64,000 nucleotides of DNA from Myxococcus dinghuensis. Its GTDB lineage: Bacteria > Myxococcota > Myxococcia > Myxococcales > Myxococcaceae. Numbering within the stretch: the first letter of the stretch is position 1; every line of letters starts with the position of its first letter. Under the pieces are notes generated by a model. That model saw nothing but the letters and a program-made list of their open reading frames with translations, searched no databases and had not been told where the DNA came from. The translations under genes were made by a program, and so were the position numbers. Positions 19,828 to 29,586 of the stretch are shown one piece after another. The stretch spans positions 1-64,000 of the forward strand of contig NZ_JAKCFB010000024.1 in NCBI RefSeq assembly GCF_024198235.1. Reading direction: 5' to 3'.

Positions 19828-20847
19828 TCAGCGCGCCGGCGGGAGCACGGACCGGGCGCGCACTTCGTGGACGAGCGGCTCGCCCCGCTCGAAGGCCTGG
19901 ACGCTGCCGAGGGTGGTCCGGGCGATGCTCACGAGCGCCTCGCGCGTGAGGAACGCCTGGTGCGAGGTGACGAGCACGTTGGGGAAGGTGAGCAGGCGCG
20001 CCAGCACGTCGTCCTGGAGCACCTGGCCGGAGAGGTCCTGGAAGAAGATGCCCTCCTCCTCCTCGTACACGTCCAGCCCCGCCGCGCCGACGTGGCCCTG
20101 CTTGAGCGCGTCGATGAGGGCCCGGCTGTCGATGAGCGCGCCGCGCCCGGTGTTGACGAGCACCACCCCACGCTTCATCCGCGCCAGCGCGCGTGCGTCC
20201 ACCATGTGGCGCGTATCCGGCGTGAGCGGCACGTGCAGCGAGATGACGTCGGATTCGGAGTACAGCGTCTCCAACGGGACGTAGCGCGCGCCCACCTCCC
20301 GGGCGAACGCCTCGTCGGGCGTCACGTCGTGGCAGAGCAGCCGGCAGCCGAAGCCGTGGAAGATGCGCGCCGTCGCGCGGCCGATGCGGCCCGTCCCCAC
20401 CACGCCCACCGTCTTCCCCGCCACGTCGAAGCCCACCAGCCCCTCCAGCGAGAAGTTCCAGTCCCGGACGCGCGCGACGGCGCGGGGGATGTGGCGGTTG
20501 AGCGACAGCACCAGCGTCACCGCGTGCTCGGCCACCGCGTGGGGCGAGTACTCGGGCACGCGCGTCACCCGCACGCCCAACCGCTCGGCCTCCACGAGGT
20601 CGATGTGGTTGTAGCCCGCGGAGCGCGTGGCGATGAGCCGCACCCCACCCTCGCGCAGCACCGCGAGCGCGGCGGCGTCCACGCGGTCGTTGACGAACGA
20701 GCACACCGCCGGGAAGCCCTCCGCCAGCCGCGCCGTCTGGAGCGTCAGCCGGGGCTCCAGGAACGCCAGCGCGTGACGGAAGTCCGCGTTGGCGTCCTCC
20801 AACGCGCTCCGGTCGTAACGATGGGTGTCGAAGACAGCCAGTCGCAT
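19828..20847 (-). CDS. ldhA: D-2-hydroxyacid dehydrogenase, D-lactate dehydrogenase (LdhA) type
   Basis: A 339-residue NAD-dependent enzyme of about the length of E. coli LdhA (329). The substrate Arg is in LIATRSAGYNHIDL, the Rossmann loop is VGVVGTGRIGRATARI, the catalytic Glu is in AAGLDVYEEEEGIFF, and the His is in VLVTSHQAFLT. FNPN-type LdhA landmarks such as YSPHAVAEHAV are present. It reduces pyruvate to D-lactate and so regenerates NAD when respiration is limited. The ATG at 20847 has a GGGAGAG site. It is first in an operon with the universal stress gene and is divergent from the thioredoxin gene. Confidence 0.9.
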   Translation of the reverse strand: MRLAVFDTHRYDRSALEDANADFRHALAFLEPRLTLQTARLAEGFPAVCSFVNDRVDAAALAVLREGGVRLIATRSAGYNHIDLVEAERLGVRVTRVPEYSPHAVAEHAVTLVLSLNRHIPRAVARVRDWNFSLEGLVGFDVAGKTVGVVGTGRIGRATARIFHGFGCRLLCHDVTPDEAFAREVGARYVPLETLYSESDVISLHVPLTPDTRHMVDARALARMKRGVVLVNTGRGALIDSRALIDALKQGHVGAAGLDVYEEEEGIFFQDLSGQVLQDDVLARLLTFPNVLVTSHQAFLTREALVSIARTTLGSVQAFERGEPLVHEVRARSVLPPAR

Positions 20848-21088
20848 GCTCGCTCTCCCGCCGACGGACCGGGACGGTGCAATCACCGAACCACCGAGGG
20901 GTCCGCTGGGGAGTGCCCCCGGCCGCGCAAAAGCTGCACATGTCCGCCGGAGCACGCAAAGCCCCCGCCGGCTCCAGCCCTGGCGGGCGGGCGAGGCCGC
21001 CGTTACATGCGTGCTCCGGAGGGACGCGCCTGGAGCCCGCGCGGCCTACCTTCCAGTGAAGAGGCTCCGAGCGAAAAGGAGGCGCGTC

Positions 21089-21541
21089 ATGTTCCGCTGT
21101 GCTGCCTGTGGTGCGTTCAATCGCGTGCGAGAGCCCCGCCCCGTGGGTACCCCCGAGTGTGGTCGGTGCCACCGCGCGCTGGACCTGACGGGCGCGCCGC
21201 AAGAGGTGGATGGCGAGGGGCTCGACCGGGCCATCGTCTCCTCTCCGGTGCCCATCCTGTTGGACCTGTGGGCCCCCTGGTGCGCGCCGTGTCGGGCGGC
21301 GGCCCCCATCGTGGACGCCGTGGGCCGCGCCCAGGTGGGGCGGCTGCTGGTGCTCAAGCTGGATACGGAGAAGCACCCACGGCCCGCGAGCACGCTGGGC
21401 GTGCAGGGCATCCCCACCTTCGTCGTGTTCGCGGGAGGACGCGAGGTGGCGCGGCGCAGCGGCGTGATGCCCCGAGCGGAGCTGGAGCGGTGGGTGGCGG
21501 GCGCGACGTCGCCGCAGGCGGGAGCCAGCGCTCCAGCGTGA
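21089..21541 (+). CDS. trxC: Thioredoxin 2-like protein with N-terminal zinc ribbon
   Basis: A 150-residue protein: an N-terminal zinc ribbon (Cys 4, 7, 24, 27 in two CxxC pairs) followed by a thioredoxin fold. The active site is WAPWCAPC (C65, C68), with Ala in place of the usual Gly between the cysteines. The cis-Pro loop is GIPTFVVF. The ATG at 21089 has an ideal AAAAGGAGG ribosome site. TrxC-type thioredoxins reduce disulfides during oxidative stress. It is followed by nicotinate phosphoribosyltransferase in the same direction after 116 bp. Confidence 0.9.
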   Translation: MFRCAACGAFNRVREPRPVGTPECGRCHRALDLTGAPQEVDGEGLDRAIVSSPVPILLDLWAPWCAPCRAAAPIVDAVGRAQVGRLLVLKLDTEKHPRPASTLGVQGIPTFVVFAGGREVARRSGVMPRAELERWVAGATSPQAGASAPA

Positions 21542-21657
21542 GGCCGGTCCACGGACTGGCCCGGAAAAAGCACCTCCCGCGCGCGCCGGGCACGAGCCGG
21601 CCAACGAGGTCGCCCCTGGAGTGACGGGGCGCACCACACGGAGAGGAACGACGAGCC

Positions 21658-22998
21658 ATGGAGCCGGACATCGCGCTGCTGACGGACCTGTACGAGCTCA
21701 CGATGACGGAGGCGTACCTGGCGGAGGGACAGTGGGACGAGGCGGTCTTCAGCCTCTTCGTCCGGCGGCTCCCCGCCCGTCGCAACTACCTGCTCGCCGC
21801 CGGCCTGGAGGACGCGCTCGAGGGGCTGGAGCAGCTTCGCTTCCGCCCGGAGGACCTGGAGTGGCTCGCGTCGCTGGGGCGCTTCTCGGACCGGCTGCTG
21901 TCGTGGCTGGAGCGCTTCCGCTTCAGCGGGGACGTGGACGCGATGCCGGAGGGCACCCCGGTGTTCGCCCAGGAGCCGCTGCTGGAGGTGCGCGCCCCGC
22001 TGCCGGAGGCCCAGCTCGTGGAGACGTTCCTCCTCAACCAGCTCCACTTCCAGACGCTGGTCGCGTCCAAGGCGGCGCGCGTGGTGGAGGCGGCGGCGGG
22101 GCGTCCGGTGATGGAGTTCGGCCTGCGGCGCATCCACGGCACGGACGCGGGGCTGAAGGCCGCGCGGGCCGCGTACCTGGCGGGCGTGGACTCGACCTCC
22201 GACGTGCTCGCGGGCAAGCGCTACGGGATTCCCCTGTCCGGCACCCTGGCGCACAGCTACGTGCAGGTCCACGACGACGAACTGCAGGCGTTCCGGGACT
22301 TCACCCGCGTCTACCCGGAGGCGACGCTGCTGGTGGACACCTACGACACGCTGCGAGGCGTGCAGCACGTCATCCGCCTGGCGCGCGAGCGCGGGGAGGA
22401 GTTCCGCGTGCCGGCGGTGCGGCTCGATTCCGGCGACCTGCTCGCCCTGTCGCGCGCGGCGCGGGAGATGCTCGACGAGGCGGGCCTGGAGCAGGTGCGG
22501 CTGGTCGCCAGCGGAGGGCTGGACGAGGACAAGGTGGCGGAGCTGCTCGCGCGCGGCGCCCCGCTCGACAGCTTCGGCGTGGGCACCGCGATGGGCGTGT
22601 CCGCGGACGCGCCCTCGCTGGACATGGCCTACAAGCTGGTGGAGTACGCGGGAGCGCCGCGGGTGAAGCTGTCCGAGGGCAAGGTGCTGCTGCCGGGGGC
22701 CAAGCAGGTGTACCGGCAGGAGGCCCAGGACGTCGCTCACGGCGATGTCCTCGTGCGGCGCTCGGACGTCGCCCGGGGACGGCCGCTCCTGAGGCCGGTG
22801 ATGCGCGCCGGCCGGCGGCTGGTGGGCGCGATGCCCACGCTCGCGGAAGCCCGCGCGCACGCGCGACGCGAAATCTCCCGCCTCCCGCCCGAGGTGCGCG
22901 CGCTGACGCCCGCGCATCCGCCCTACCCCGTCACCGTGGGACGCGAGCTGGAGTGGGCCCGCGCCCAGCAGGTGGAGCTGTGGGCCTCCGCGCCCTGA
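21658..22998 (+). CDS. pncB: Nicotinate phosphoribosyltransferase
   Basis: A 446-residue enzyme converting nicotinate and PRPP to nicotinate mononucleotide in NAD salvage. LLTDLYELTMTEAYL at the N-terminus, GLRRIHGTDAGLKAARAAYL with the TSDVLAGKRYGIPLSGTLAHS segment, VRLDSGDL and ASGGLDEDKV with FGVGTAMG are hallmark segments. It belongs to the class common in Gram-positive and deltaproteobacterial genomes rather than the E. coli PncB type. It is downstream of thioredoxin and close to the ldhA-usp operon. The PRPP synthetase at 6.6 kb and the nicotinamidase-like gene at 56 kb complete nicotinamide salvage within the window. Confidence 0.93.
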   Translation: MEPDIALLTDLYELTMTEAYLAEGQWDEAVFSLFVRRLPARRNYLLAAGLEDALEGLEQLRFRPEDLEWLASLGRFSDRLLSWLERFRFSGDVDAMPEGTPVFAQEPLLEVRAPLPEAQLVETFLLNQLHFQTLVASKAARVVEAAAGRPVMEFGLRRIHGTDAGLKAARAAYLAGVDSTSDVLAGKRYGIPLSGTLAHSYVQVHDDELQAFRDFTRVYPEATLLVDTYDTLRGVQHVIRLARERGEEFRVPAVRLDSGDLLALSRAAREMLDEAGLEQVRLVASGGLDEDKVAELLARGAPLDSFGVGTAMGVSADAPSLDMAYKLVEYAGAPRVKLSEGKVLLPGAKQVYRQEAQDVAHGDVLVRRSDVARGRPLLRPVMRAGRRLVGAMPTLAEARAHARREISRLPPEVRALTPAHPPYPVTVGRELEWARAQQVELWASAP

Positions 22999-23208
22999 GC
23001 GCGACGTCCGGACACCGGCATCCCTGGTGAACGGAACGACCGGCGCGATGTCGCACCGACACCGCCGCCTCCGTAAAAACTACCGCATTTCCAATGTAAC
23101 TCAGTGACTGGTACACCGCGTCGTCACGCGTTGTTGACGCGGAAGCCCCAGCGGAACGTCGGCCCCTCCCGTCACAATGCGGACCTCACCCACCACCACG
23201 AGGAACGT

Positions 23209-24339
23209 ATGACACGAGCAACCACAACGAAGACGTGGCTCAGCCTGGGCCTGTGCGGTGCGCTGGCGACGATGACCGGCGCGAGCACGGCGTTCGCCGC
23301 CGCGCCCACGGTCTCCAGCCGGGCCAGCCTGACGTCGCCCTGGGCCGTCGCGCCGTCGATGAGCCGGACGCGGACCTCGCACACCGCCACGCTGCTGTCC
23401 GACGGCAAGGTGCTCGTCGCGGGCGGCACGAGCTGGACGTCCGGCCCGTCCTCCGCGGCGGCCACGGCCACGACGGAGGCGTATGACCCCGCCACCAACG
23501 GCTGGTCCGCGCGCGCGAACCTCTCCACGGCGCGGCAGGGCCACACGGCCACCCTGCTGAACAACGGCAAGGTCCTGGTCGTCGGCGGCCAGAACACCGC
23601 CACGCTGGCCAGCGCGGAGCTGTACGACCCGGCGACGGGCACCTGGAGCGCCACGGGCAGCCTCGCGACGGCGCGCCGGGGCCACAAGGCGGTGCTGCTG
23701 AACAACGGCAAGGTGCTGGTCGCGGGCGGCTTCGGCGCGGCGGCCCTGAAGAGCGCGGAGGTCTACGACCCGGCGACGGGCGCGTGGACGACCGTGAGCC
23801 CGATGGGCGCGGTCGAGGGTCGCATCAGCGCGACGCTGCTGCCGGACGGGCGCGTGCTGGCCATCAACGACAACGGCGTCAACGGCGTGGCGGAGCGCTT
23901 CGACCCGGCCCGTGGCTCCTGGGGCCCCGCGGCGGCGCCGCCGGCCTTCCTCGGCCACGCGGCCGTCCTCCTGCCGCAGGGCGCGGTCCTGGCCGTGGGT
24001 CAGGAGCAGGCCCGCTTCGAGAGCGGCGCCTGGCTGTTCTGGGCGGAGGACAACGAGTGGGAGTACGTCTCCTACGCCAACGAGTCCCGCCGCTCGGGCC
24101 ACTCGCTGACGCTGCTGCCGTCGGGCAAGGTGCTCGTCGCGCGCGGCACGCGCAACCAGATTGGTGGCTCGGTGGAGGTCTTCGACCCCGCCTCCTGGAC
24201 GCTCTTCGCGGTGGGCGGCGACGCCTCCATTTCGGGCCACACCGCGACCCTGCTGGACGACGGCCGGGTGCTCGTCGCCGGCGGCACCAGCCAGGAGGAG
24301 CCGGAGCTGTTCAGCTCCGCGGAGCTGTTCAGCGAGTAG
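23209..24339 (+). CDS. Secreted Kelch-repeat beta-propeller protein
   Basis: A 376-residue exported protein with a Sec signal (LSLGLCGALATMTGASTAFAA). It carries about six Kelch-type blades of some 50 residues, each with H-T-A-T-L-L, a GKVLVAGG turn, and a closing SAELYDPATGTW-like strand. The repeats are most regular between residues 60 and 200 and looser towards the C-terminus. Kelch propellers of this type are abundant in myxobacterial surface and secreted proteins; a binding role is likely but the ligand is unknown. The start at 23209 follows an AGGAA site. The upstream 210 bases include an AT-richer patch near 23070-23105 that could hold the promoter. Confidence 0.88.
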   Translation: MTRATTTKTWLSLGLCGALATMTGASTAFAAAPTVSSRASLTSPWAVAPSMSRTRTSHTATLLSDGKVLVAGGTSWTSGPSSAAATATTEAYDPATNGWSARANLSTARQGHTATLLNNGKVLVVGGQNTATLASAELYDPATGTWSATGSLATARRGHKAVLLNNGKVLVAGGFGAAALKSAEVYDPATGAWTTVSPMGAVEGRISATLLPDGRVLAINDNGVNGVAERFDPARGSWGPAAAPPAFLGHAAVLLPQGAVLAVGQEQARFESGAWLFWAEDNEWEYVSYANESRRSGHSLTLLPSGKVLVARGTRNQIGGSVEVFDPASWTLFAVGGDASISGHTATLLDDGRVLVAGGTSQEEPELFSSAELFSE

Positions 24340-24359
24340 TCCGCGCGCCTCGCGCCAGG

Positions 24360-24390
24360 GCCCGTCCGCCGCGCCGCGTGGGCGACGGGC
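24360..24390. terminator. Hairpin between convergent genes
   Basis: GCCCGTC (24360-24366) pairs with GACGGGC (24384-24390) in the short gap between the Kelch gene and the convergent DUF6624 lipoprotein gene. There is no T-tract. Confidence 0.45.
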
Positions 24391-24395
24391 GGGCC

Positions 24396-25340
24396 TCACT
24401 TCTGGCCCGCGGCCTGCTGCTGCCGCATGCGCTCGAAGACGGCCTTGTACTCCTCCATCGTTCCCAACCCCACGGCGGCGCGGCGCGCGTCCACCCCGGC
24501 CGGGTCCTCGAGCGTCTTGGGCACCATGACGCCGTCCACCTCCTCCATCTGGGTGCCGTAGCGCTGCGGCTTGCCGGTGTTCACCAACACGCGGTCCGTC
24601 AGGTGCGCCAGGTTCGCCGCCGAGCCTTCTCCCCGCGCCACGGCCTCCTCCAGCATCGGCAGCACCCGCGCCTGGAACGCCACGTCGTGGTTCGCGCCCT
24701 GCACCAGCAGCCACGCCGCGAACGAGGCGCGTGGCCCCACCGTGGCATGGTCCGGCCAGCCCTTGCGCGCGACGACCTCCGCGAGCCAGGCGGCATTGCG
24801 CCTGTCGACCTCCTCCAGCCGCTTCCTGGCCGCCTCGCCCCGGAGGTTGGACGCGAGGACGGTCTCACGGACCGCGTGGTGCTCCGCCGCGTGAGCAATC
24901 AACTCGTCGCGCAGCGCGGGGTCCGTCGCGCGCAGCGCCTTCGCTTCGGCCTCCGCGACGCGCTGCTCGAGGACAGCGTAGCCCGGTAGCCCCCGGACGC
25001 GCGCCAACCTCGGCTCCTCACGCAGTCGCGCGAGCTCATCGAGCCCCTCGTCCACCGCGCGCCCCAACCACCGCAGCGCCTCCGTGTCCTCCCCCAGCAG
25101 CGCCGCCGAGCAGGCCGCGTCATAGGCCATGAACCGGCCGCGGCCCCCTCGCGCCCACGCGCGACGGAACAGGGGCAACGCGGACGCGTGCTCCCCTCTC
25201 CAGGCCAGGAAGCCCGCCTCCGACGCGTCCTCCCGCGCCGCCGCGGCGGACTCGGCCGGAGTGGCCACGGGCGCCCCTCCCGTCGTGCGGACACAGGCCG
25301 TGAGGGACATCGCCGTGAACAGGACGACAAGGCGTCGCAT
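24396..25340 (-). CDS. Lipoprotein with TPR-like N-terminus and DUF6624-type domain
   Basis: A 314-residue lipoprotein (VVLFTAMSLTACVRT, lipobox Cys at 16). Residues about 40-120 look like Sel1/TPR-type helices (LPLFRRAWARGGRGRFMAYDAACSAALLGEDTEALRWL written as successive helices). The C-terminal half has the DUF6624 signature: RKGWPDHATVGPRAS followed by the A-x4-Q-x3-HD pattern, VLPMLEEAVARGEGSAANLA, YLTDRV-like HLTDRVLVN and GKPQRYGTQ. The biochemical role of DUF6624 is not known. It is probably anchored in the envelope. Confidence 0.75.
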   Translation of the reverse strand: MRRLVVLFTAMSLTACVRTTGGAPVATPAESAAAAREDASEAGFLAWRGEHASALPLFRRAWARGGRGRFMAYDAACSAALLGEDTEALRWLGRAVDEGLDELARLREEPRLARVRGLPGYAVLEQRVAEAEAKALRATDPALRDELIAHAAEHHAVRETVLASNLRGEAARKRLEEVDRRNAAWLAEVVARKGWPDHATVGPRASFAAWLLVQGANHDVAFQARVLPMLEEAVARGEGSAANLAHLTDRVLVNTGKPQRYGTQMEEVDGVMVPKTLEDPAGVDARRAAVGLGTMEEYKAVFERMRQQQAAGQK

Positions 25341-25515
25341 GGGTGGCTCCGGAGGTGCGGGAGGAGAACCCGCGCCCCGAGACGTCCTCGCGGCACGAGA
25401 CGGGTCGCAGTGTATCCGCTCACCAGGCGCCCTCCGTGGAGCCTCCTGTCACAAACACGGAACGGCGGACTCGCCCGCATGGCGATGACCCGAGGATGCA
25501 CACGTGCGCGGCCCG

Positions 25516-26238
25516 CTACCTCGGCTCCTCCATGCCGCCGAAGTCATCCCCCTTCACGTTCGGCTGTGGCCGGCGCGTCTTCTTCACCGGCAGCCGCCAG
25601 CCGTGGCGGACGGACAACACGCGCACCAGCGCGCCCACGACGATGCCGGCCAGCAGCGCCAGGCGCTTGTGCCCGGAGAGGGAGAGCGCGAGGCACACCG
25701 CGCTCGCGGCCAGCGCCGCCAGCGCGTAGTAGCCCGGCTCCGGCCGCATCACCGTGGGCGTTCGCCGGATGAGCACGTCGCGAATCATGCCTCCGCCCAC
25801 CGCGGTGATGATGCCCACCAGGAGCGCCGTCCCCGGTGACAGGCCCACCTCGAGCGTGCGCTGCACCCCCGCCACCGCGAACGAGCCGAGCGTCAGCGCG
25901 TCCAGCGACATCAGCAGCTTCACCGTGGGCCCGTGCCGCAGCTCGAAGATGAACGCCGCGAAGGCCCCCACGAACGCGGCGACGAGGTAGATGGGGCGCA
26001 CCAGCGCCAACGGCGGCCCCGCCTGGAGCAGCGTGTCGCGCAGGACTCCGCCCCCAATCCCAGACACCAGCCCGAGCACCAGGAACCCCATCAGGTCCAG
26101 CTTCCGGCGCTCGGCCAGCAGCGCGCCCAGCACCGAGCCCGCGAACACGCCCAGCAGGTCCGCGGCGAGCGTGCCCAGCGAGAGGACGTGCTCCCGCACC
26201 TCGGGTCTCGACAGGTCGATGGTGTCGTCGATGGACAT
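25516..26238 (-). CDS. TRIC-type cation channel / UPF0126 membrane protein
   Basis: A 240-residue inner-membrane protein with about seven hydrophobic segments and two copies of the UPF0126 repeat. Each repeat contains a glycine-rich GIGGGVLRDTLL or AVGGGMIRDVLI turn characteristic of prokaryotic TRIC (trimeric intracellular cation) channels such as YicG. The soluble C-terminal tail (about residues 212-240) is charged. It probably conducts potassium. The ATG at 26238 is chosen because hydrophobic content begins shortly after it; upstream frame sequence is not protein-like. It is divergent from the amidohydrolase gene. Confidence 0.85.
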   Translation of the reverse strand: MSIDDTIDLSRPEVREHVLSLGTLAADLLGVFAGSVLGALLAERRKLDLMGFLVLGLVSGIGGGVLRDTLLQAGPPLALVRPIYLVAAFVGAFAAFIFELRHGPTVKLLMSLDALTLGSFAVAGVQRTLEVGLSPGTALLVGIITAVGGGMIRDVLIRRTPTVMRPEPGYYALAALAASAVCLALSLSGHKRLALLAGIVVGALVRVLSVRHGWRLPVKKTRRPQPNVKGDDFGGMEEPR

Positions 26239-26459
26239 GTCGTGCGTGCGGTGGCCCCCACCCCGCGCCTCCTCCAGGCAGGCTGGGGACGTCCGCGCAT
26301 ACGGGCAATCCACACCAGGGCGCTCGCGGGCCGCACGGCCTCTCGCCCGGCGAAGGGCTTCAGGCACAACCCTCTTCCGACCCCGGGGGCCCATGGACGC
26401 GCACGCGCGCGCGACACACCTTTCGGGGTGAAGCCACGCCCCGTCCCCGGACCCCTCGC

Positions 26460-28295
26460 ATGAGCACGAAACGCCCGCCGTCCCAGACGGCCCTCCCCCT
26501 CGCCGACCGCATCTTCGAGGGAGGCACCATCCACACCCTGGACGAAGCCCGGCCCGTCGCGGAGGCCGTCGCGCTCCGGGGCGACCGCATCCTCGCCGTG
26601 GGCTCGCGCGACGAGGTCCTCAGGCACCGCGGCCGCGACACGGAGGTCATCCCGCTGCTGGGCCGGACCCTGGTGCCCGGCTTCGTGGACGGCCACTCGC
26701 ACATCGCGGCCATGGTGGAGACCTGGGGGTGGCCCGACCTGAGCCCACCTCCCGCGGGCGACGTCGAATCCCTCGACGACATCCTCACGCGCATGCGCCG
26801 GCACCTGCGGGAGAGCGCGCCGCCCGAAGGCACCACCGTCGTCGCCGTCGGCTACGACGACTCGCTGCTCGCGGAGAAGCGCCACCCGCTCGCCGACGAG
26901 CTGGACACGCTCTCCACCACGCACGGCATCGTCCTCGTCCACGTCTCCGGCCACCTCGCCACCGCGAACCACTTCGCCCTGGAGCAGGCCGGCTACGTCC
27001 CCGGCGCCGAGGACCCGCCCGGCGGCGGCATCTGGCGGGACGCGGACGGGGTCCCCACGGGCGTCGTCACCGAGCAGGCCGTGTTCGGGCTGCTCGCCCA
27101 CCTGCCACAACGCACGCCCGAACAACTGCTGGGCACCCTGGAGCAGGTGCAACTCCACTACGCCAGCCGGGGCGTCACCACCGCGCAGGAGGGCCAGACG
27201 TCGCCCGCCGCGCTGGCCCTGCTCGAGGAGGCCGCCCGCCAGGGGCGACTGCTCATCGACATCGTCGCGTACCCGAAGTGGACCACGCTCACGGAGGCCC
27301 TCTCCCCCCGGGTCGCCCCCCGCGCGCACGCCACGCACCGCCACGACTGCGACCGCGAGGCGCGCGAGCAGACGACGTCCTCACCGGAGGCCCTCTCCGC
27401 GCTCAAGGCGCGCAAGCGCGTGGGCGACTACCAGGGCCGCCTCAAGGTGGGCGGCGTGAAGATCACCGCGGACGGCTCGCCCCAGGGCAAGACGGCCTAC
27501 CTCACGCGCCCCTACCTCCGGCCCCCGGAGGGCGAGCCCGCGGACTATCGCGGCCGCTCCGTGGTGTCGCAGCAGGAGCTGGACGCGTGGTTCGACAAGG
27601 CCTACGCGGAGGACATCCAACTGCTGGTGCACTGCAATGGCGACGCGGCGTCGGACATGATGATCTCCTCCGTCCGCGCCGCGCGCGCGAAGCACGGCCC
27701 CAAGCCGCTGCGCCCGGTGATGGTCCACGCGCAGACGGTGCGCGAGGACCAGCTCGACGCGATGCGGGAGCTGGGCATCCTCCCCAGCTACTTCAACGTC
27801 CACACCTTCTATTGGGGGGACTGGCACCTGCGCGAGACGCTCGGCCCCGAGCGCGCGCGGCGCATCAGCCCGCTCGCCTCCACGCTCCGGCGGGGCATGA
27901 CGCTGTCGCTCCACTCGGACGCGCCCGTGGTGCCGCTGGAGCCGCTGCGCCTGCTCGACGCGGCGGTGAACCGCACCACCCGCTCCGGCGCGGTGCTGGG
28001 TGAGGAGCAGCGCGTCGGCGTGAGGGACGCGCTCGTGGGCCTCACGCGCGGCAACGCCACGCTCTACTCGGAGGAGGGCACCAAGGGCACCATCGCGCCC
28101 GGCATGCGCGCCGACCTGGTCGTGCTCTCGGATGATCCGCTCACCGTCGAACCCCACGCGCTCAAGGACCTGAAGGTCCTGCTCACCGTGAAGGACGGTG
28201 AGGACCTGTTCGCATCCCACGAATGGAACGAGGACGCGGACTCGACGATGTTCAGCGAGACACTCTTCCTGGATGAGACAGGGTGGCTCGTCTGA
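26460..28295 (+). CDS. Amidohydrolase, family 3 (YtcJ-like)
   Basis: A 611-residue metal-dependent hydrolase. The N-terminal beta domain (IFEGGTIHTLDEARPVAEAV) leads into the metal-binding LVPGFVDGHSHIAAM (HxH). Further ligands are expected at VLVHVSGHLA, GVKITADGSPQGKTAYL, LVHCNGDAASDMMI and LRPVMVHAQTV. The closing LSLHSDAPVVPLEP supplies the Asp, and GTIAPGMRADLVVLSDDPL is the usual C-terminal strand. This is the YtcJ-like subgroup, whose substrates are mostly uncharacterised amides or N-acyl compounds. No signal peptide is seen. Confidence 0.88.
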   Translation: MSTKRPPSQTALPLADRIFEGGTIHTLDEARPVAEAVALRGDRILAVGSRDEVLRHRGRDTEVIPLLGRTLVPGFVDGHSHIAAMVETWGWPDLSPPPAGDVESLDDILTRMRRHLRESAPPEGTTVVAVGYDDSLLAEKRHPLADELDTLSTTHGIVLVHVSGHLATANHFALEQAGYVPGAEDPPGGGIWRDADGVPTGVVTEQAVFGLLAHLPQRTPEQLLGTLEQVQLHYASRGVTTAQEGQTSPAALALLEEAARQGRLLIDIVAYPKWTTLTEALSPRVAPRAHATHRHDCDREAREQTTSSPEALSALKARKRVGDYQGRLKVGGVKITADGSPQGKTAYLTRPYLRPPEGEPADYRGRSVVSQQELDAWFDKAYAEDIQLLVHCNGDAASDMMISSVRAARAKHGPKPLRPVMVHAQTVREDQLDAMRELGILPSYFNVHTFYWGDWHLRETLGPERARRISPLASTLRRGMTLSLHSDAPVVPLEPLRLLDAAVNRTTRSGAVLGEEQRVGVRDALVGLTRGNATLYSEEGTKGTIAPGMRADLVVLSDDPLTVEPHALKDLKVLLTVKDGEDLFASHEWNEDADSTMFSETLFLDETGWLV

Positions 28296-28439
28296 GACCC
28301 AGGCGACGAGACGTGGGGGGCATGGTGTAGAGAAGAGGGCTGGGCTCGTGCAAGGCCTCGTGGGTGTACTCCACGGGTGCCTTCCTCCCACTCCCACCGT
28401 TCTGCGATGGTGGGAGAAAACCCCGCACCGGAGAGCCTC

Positions 28440-29528
28440 ATGCTCCGCCGCCTTGGCCCCGCGTTCTTCCTCGGCTCCGTGCTGTTCGTCGGCGCCTGCA
28501 AGAAGTCAGAGGACCCCGCGCCCACGACTCCGGCGCCCACGCCCACCGTCGAACCCGCTCCCCCGTTCTCCCTCTCGCTGCTGCAGGACGCGGCGCCGTC
28601 CGGCTGTACGTGGACGCGCCAGGACACCGCGGGCATACGCAAGGCCCTGGCCACCGTGGACGCGCCCTGCGCCCGGCTGGGGCTCACGTGGAGTCCGGAC
28701 GGCAAGCACGGCGCGCTGGTGGACCGGGGCGGTGGCGAGCACAGGCCACGCGCCTGGACGGTGGATTTCGAGGCGGGCCAGGGCCTGCCCCTGCCCCTGC
28801 CCGAGGACGGCCACACCGACACGCTCGGTTATGACGCGCAGGGCCATGTCTTCGCGCTCGTGTCGCAGTTGGAGGGCCTGACGCGCAAGACGGAGCGCGG
28901 CGAGGAGCACTTCGTGGTGGACGGGCGCAAGCTGCCCGTGCCGGAGACGGAGGGCAGCCCCGGCCTGGCGCACGCGTACCGCCGCGAGGGCGAGGCGTGG
29001 AAGCGCATCGAGACGGTGGCCACGGTGTACGAGACGGACGACGCGGTGGGCACGGGCGCGCTGGCGACGGCGAGCATGCTGGTGTCCTCCACGTTCGGCG
29101 CGGACCCGGACGCGCCCGCCGCGACGGAGTTCTCCGAGGGCAGCGAGGACACGGCGCGCCTGGACGCGGTGGTGAAGGACAAGGGCCACACGGAATACGG
29201 CGAGTGGGTCTCGCTGGAGACCCACGGCGGCCCGCTGTACGCGTGGCGCGCGGCGCGGGAGCTGCCGGTGCTGATGCCGCCCCTGCGCTGGGAGCTGGGA
29301 GACAGGCTCGTGGAGCCGGAGTCGCTGGCCCTGGGCCCCACGTCGGTCATCGAGCTGCGCGCGCGGGGACCGCTGCTGCTGGTGGCGTCGGACCGGGCCG
29401 CGCGCATCTACGACGCGCGCGCCAAGAAGCGCCTGGCCGCGCTGGAGGACGTGCACGACGCGCGCTTCTGGCCCAAGCAGCGCACCGTCACCGCCGCGAT
29501 TCCGTCGAGCCCCGCCACGGCCCAGTAG
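28440..29528 (+). CDS. Lipoprotein of unknown function, propeller-like
   Basis: A 362-residue lipoprotein with signal FFLGSVLFVGACKK (lipobox Cys at 20) and a Thr/Pro linker. The mature part has strand-turn patterns such as GLTWSPDGKHGALVD, TLGYDAQGHVFALVS and the C-terminal LLLVASDRAARIYDARAKKRL, reminiscent of WD40/beta-propeller blades, but no clear family. The ATG at 28440 starts the signal peptide; earlier in-frame residues look non-coding. It converges on the Yip1 gene. Confidence 0.72.
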   Translation: MLRRLGPAFFLGSVLFVGACKKSEDPAPTTPAPTPTVEPAPPFSLSLLQDAAPSGCTWTRQDTAGIRKALATVDAPCARLGLTWSPDGKHGALVDRGGGEHRPRAWTVDFEAGQGLPLPLPEDGHTDTLGYDAQGHVFALVSQLEGLTRKTERGEEHFVVDGRKLPVPETEGSPGLAHAYRREGEAWKRIETVATVYETDDAVGTGALATASMLVSSTFGADPDAPAATEFSEGSEDTARLDAVVKDKGHTEYGEWVSLETHGGPLYAWRAARELPVLMPPLRWELGDRLVEPESLALGPTSVIELRARGPLLLVASDRAARIYDARAKKRLAALEDVHDARFWPKQRTVTAAIPSSPATAQ

Positions 29529-29586
29529 CGCGGGCCGCGACGGCCCAGGAGCACAAGTCGCTCGAGCGCCCGCGTCCGGCGGGGGC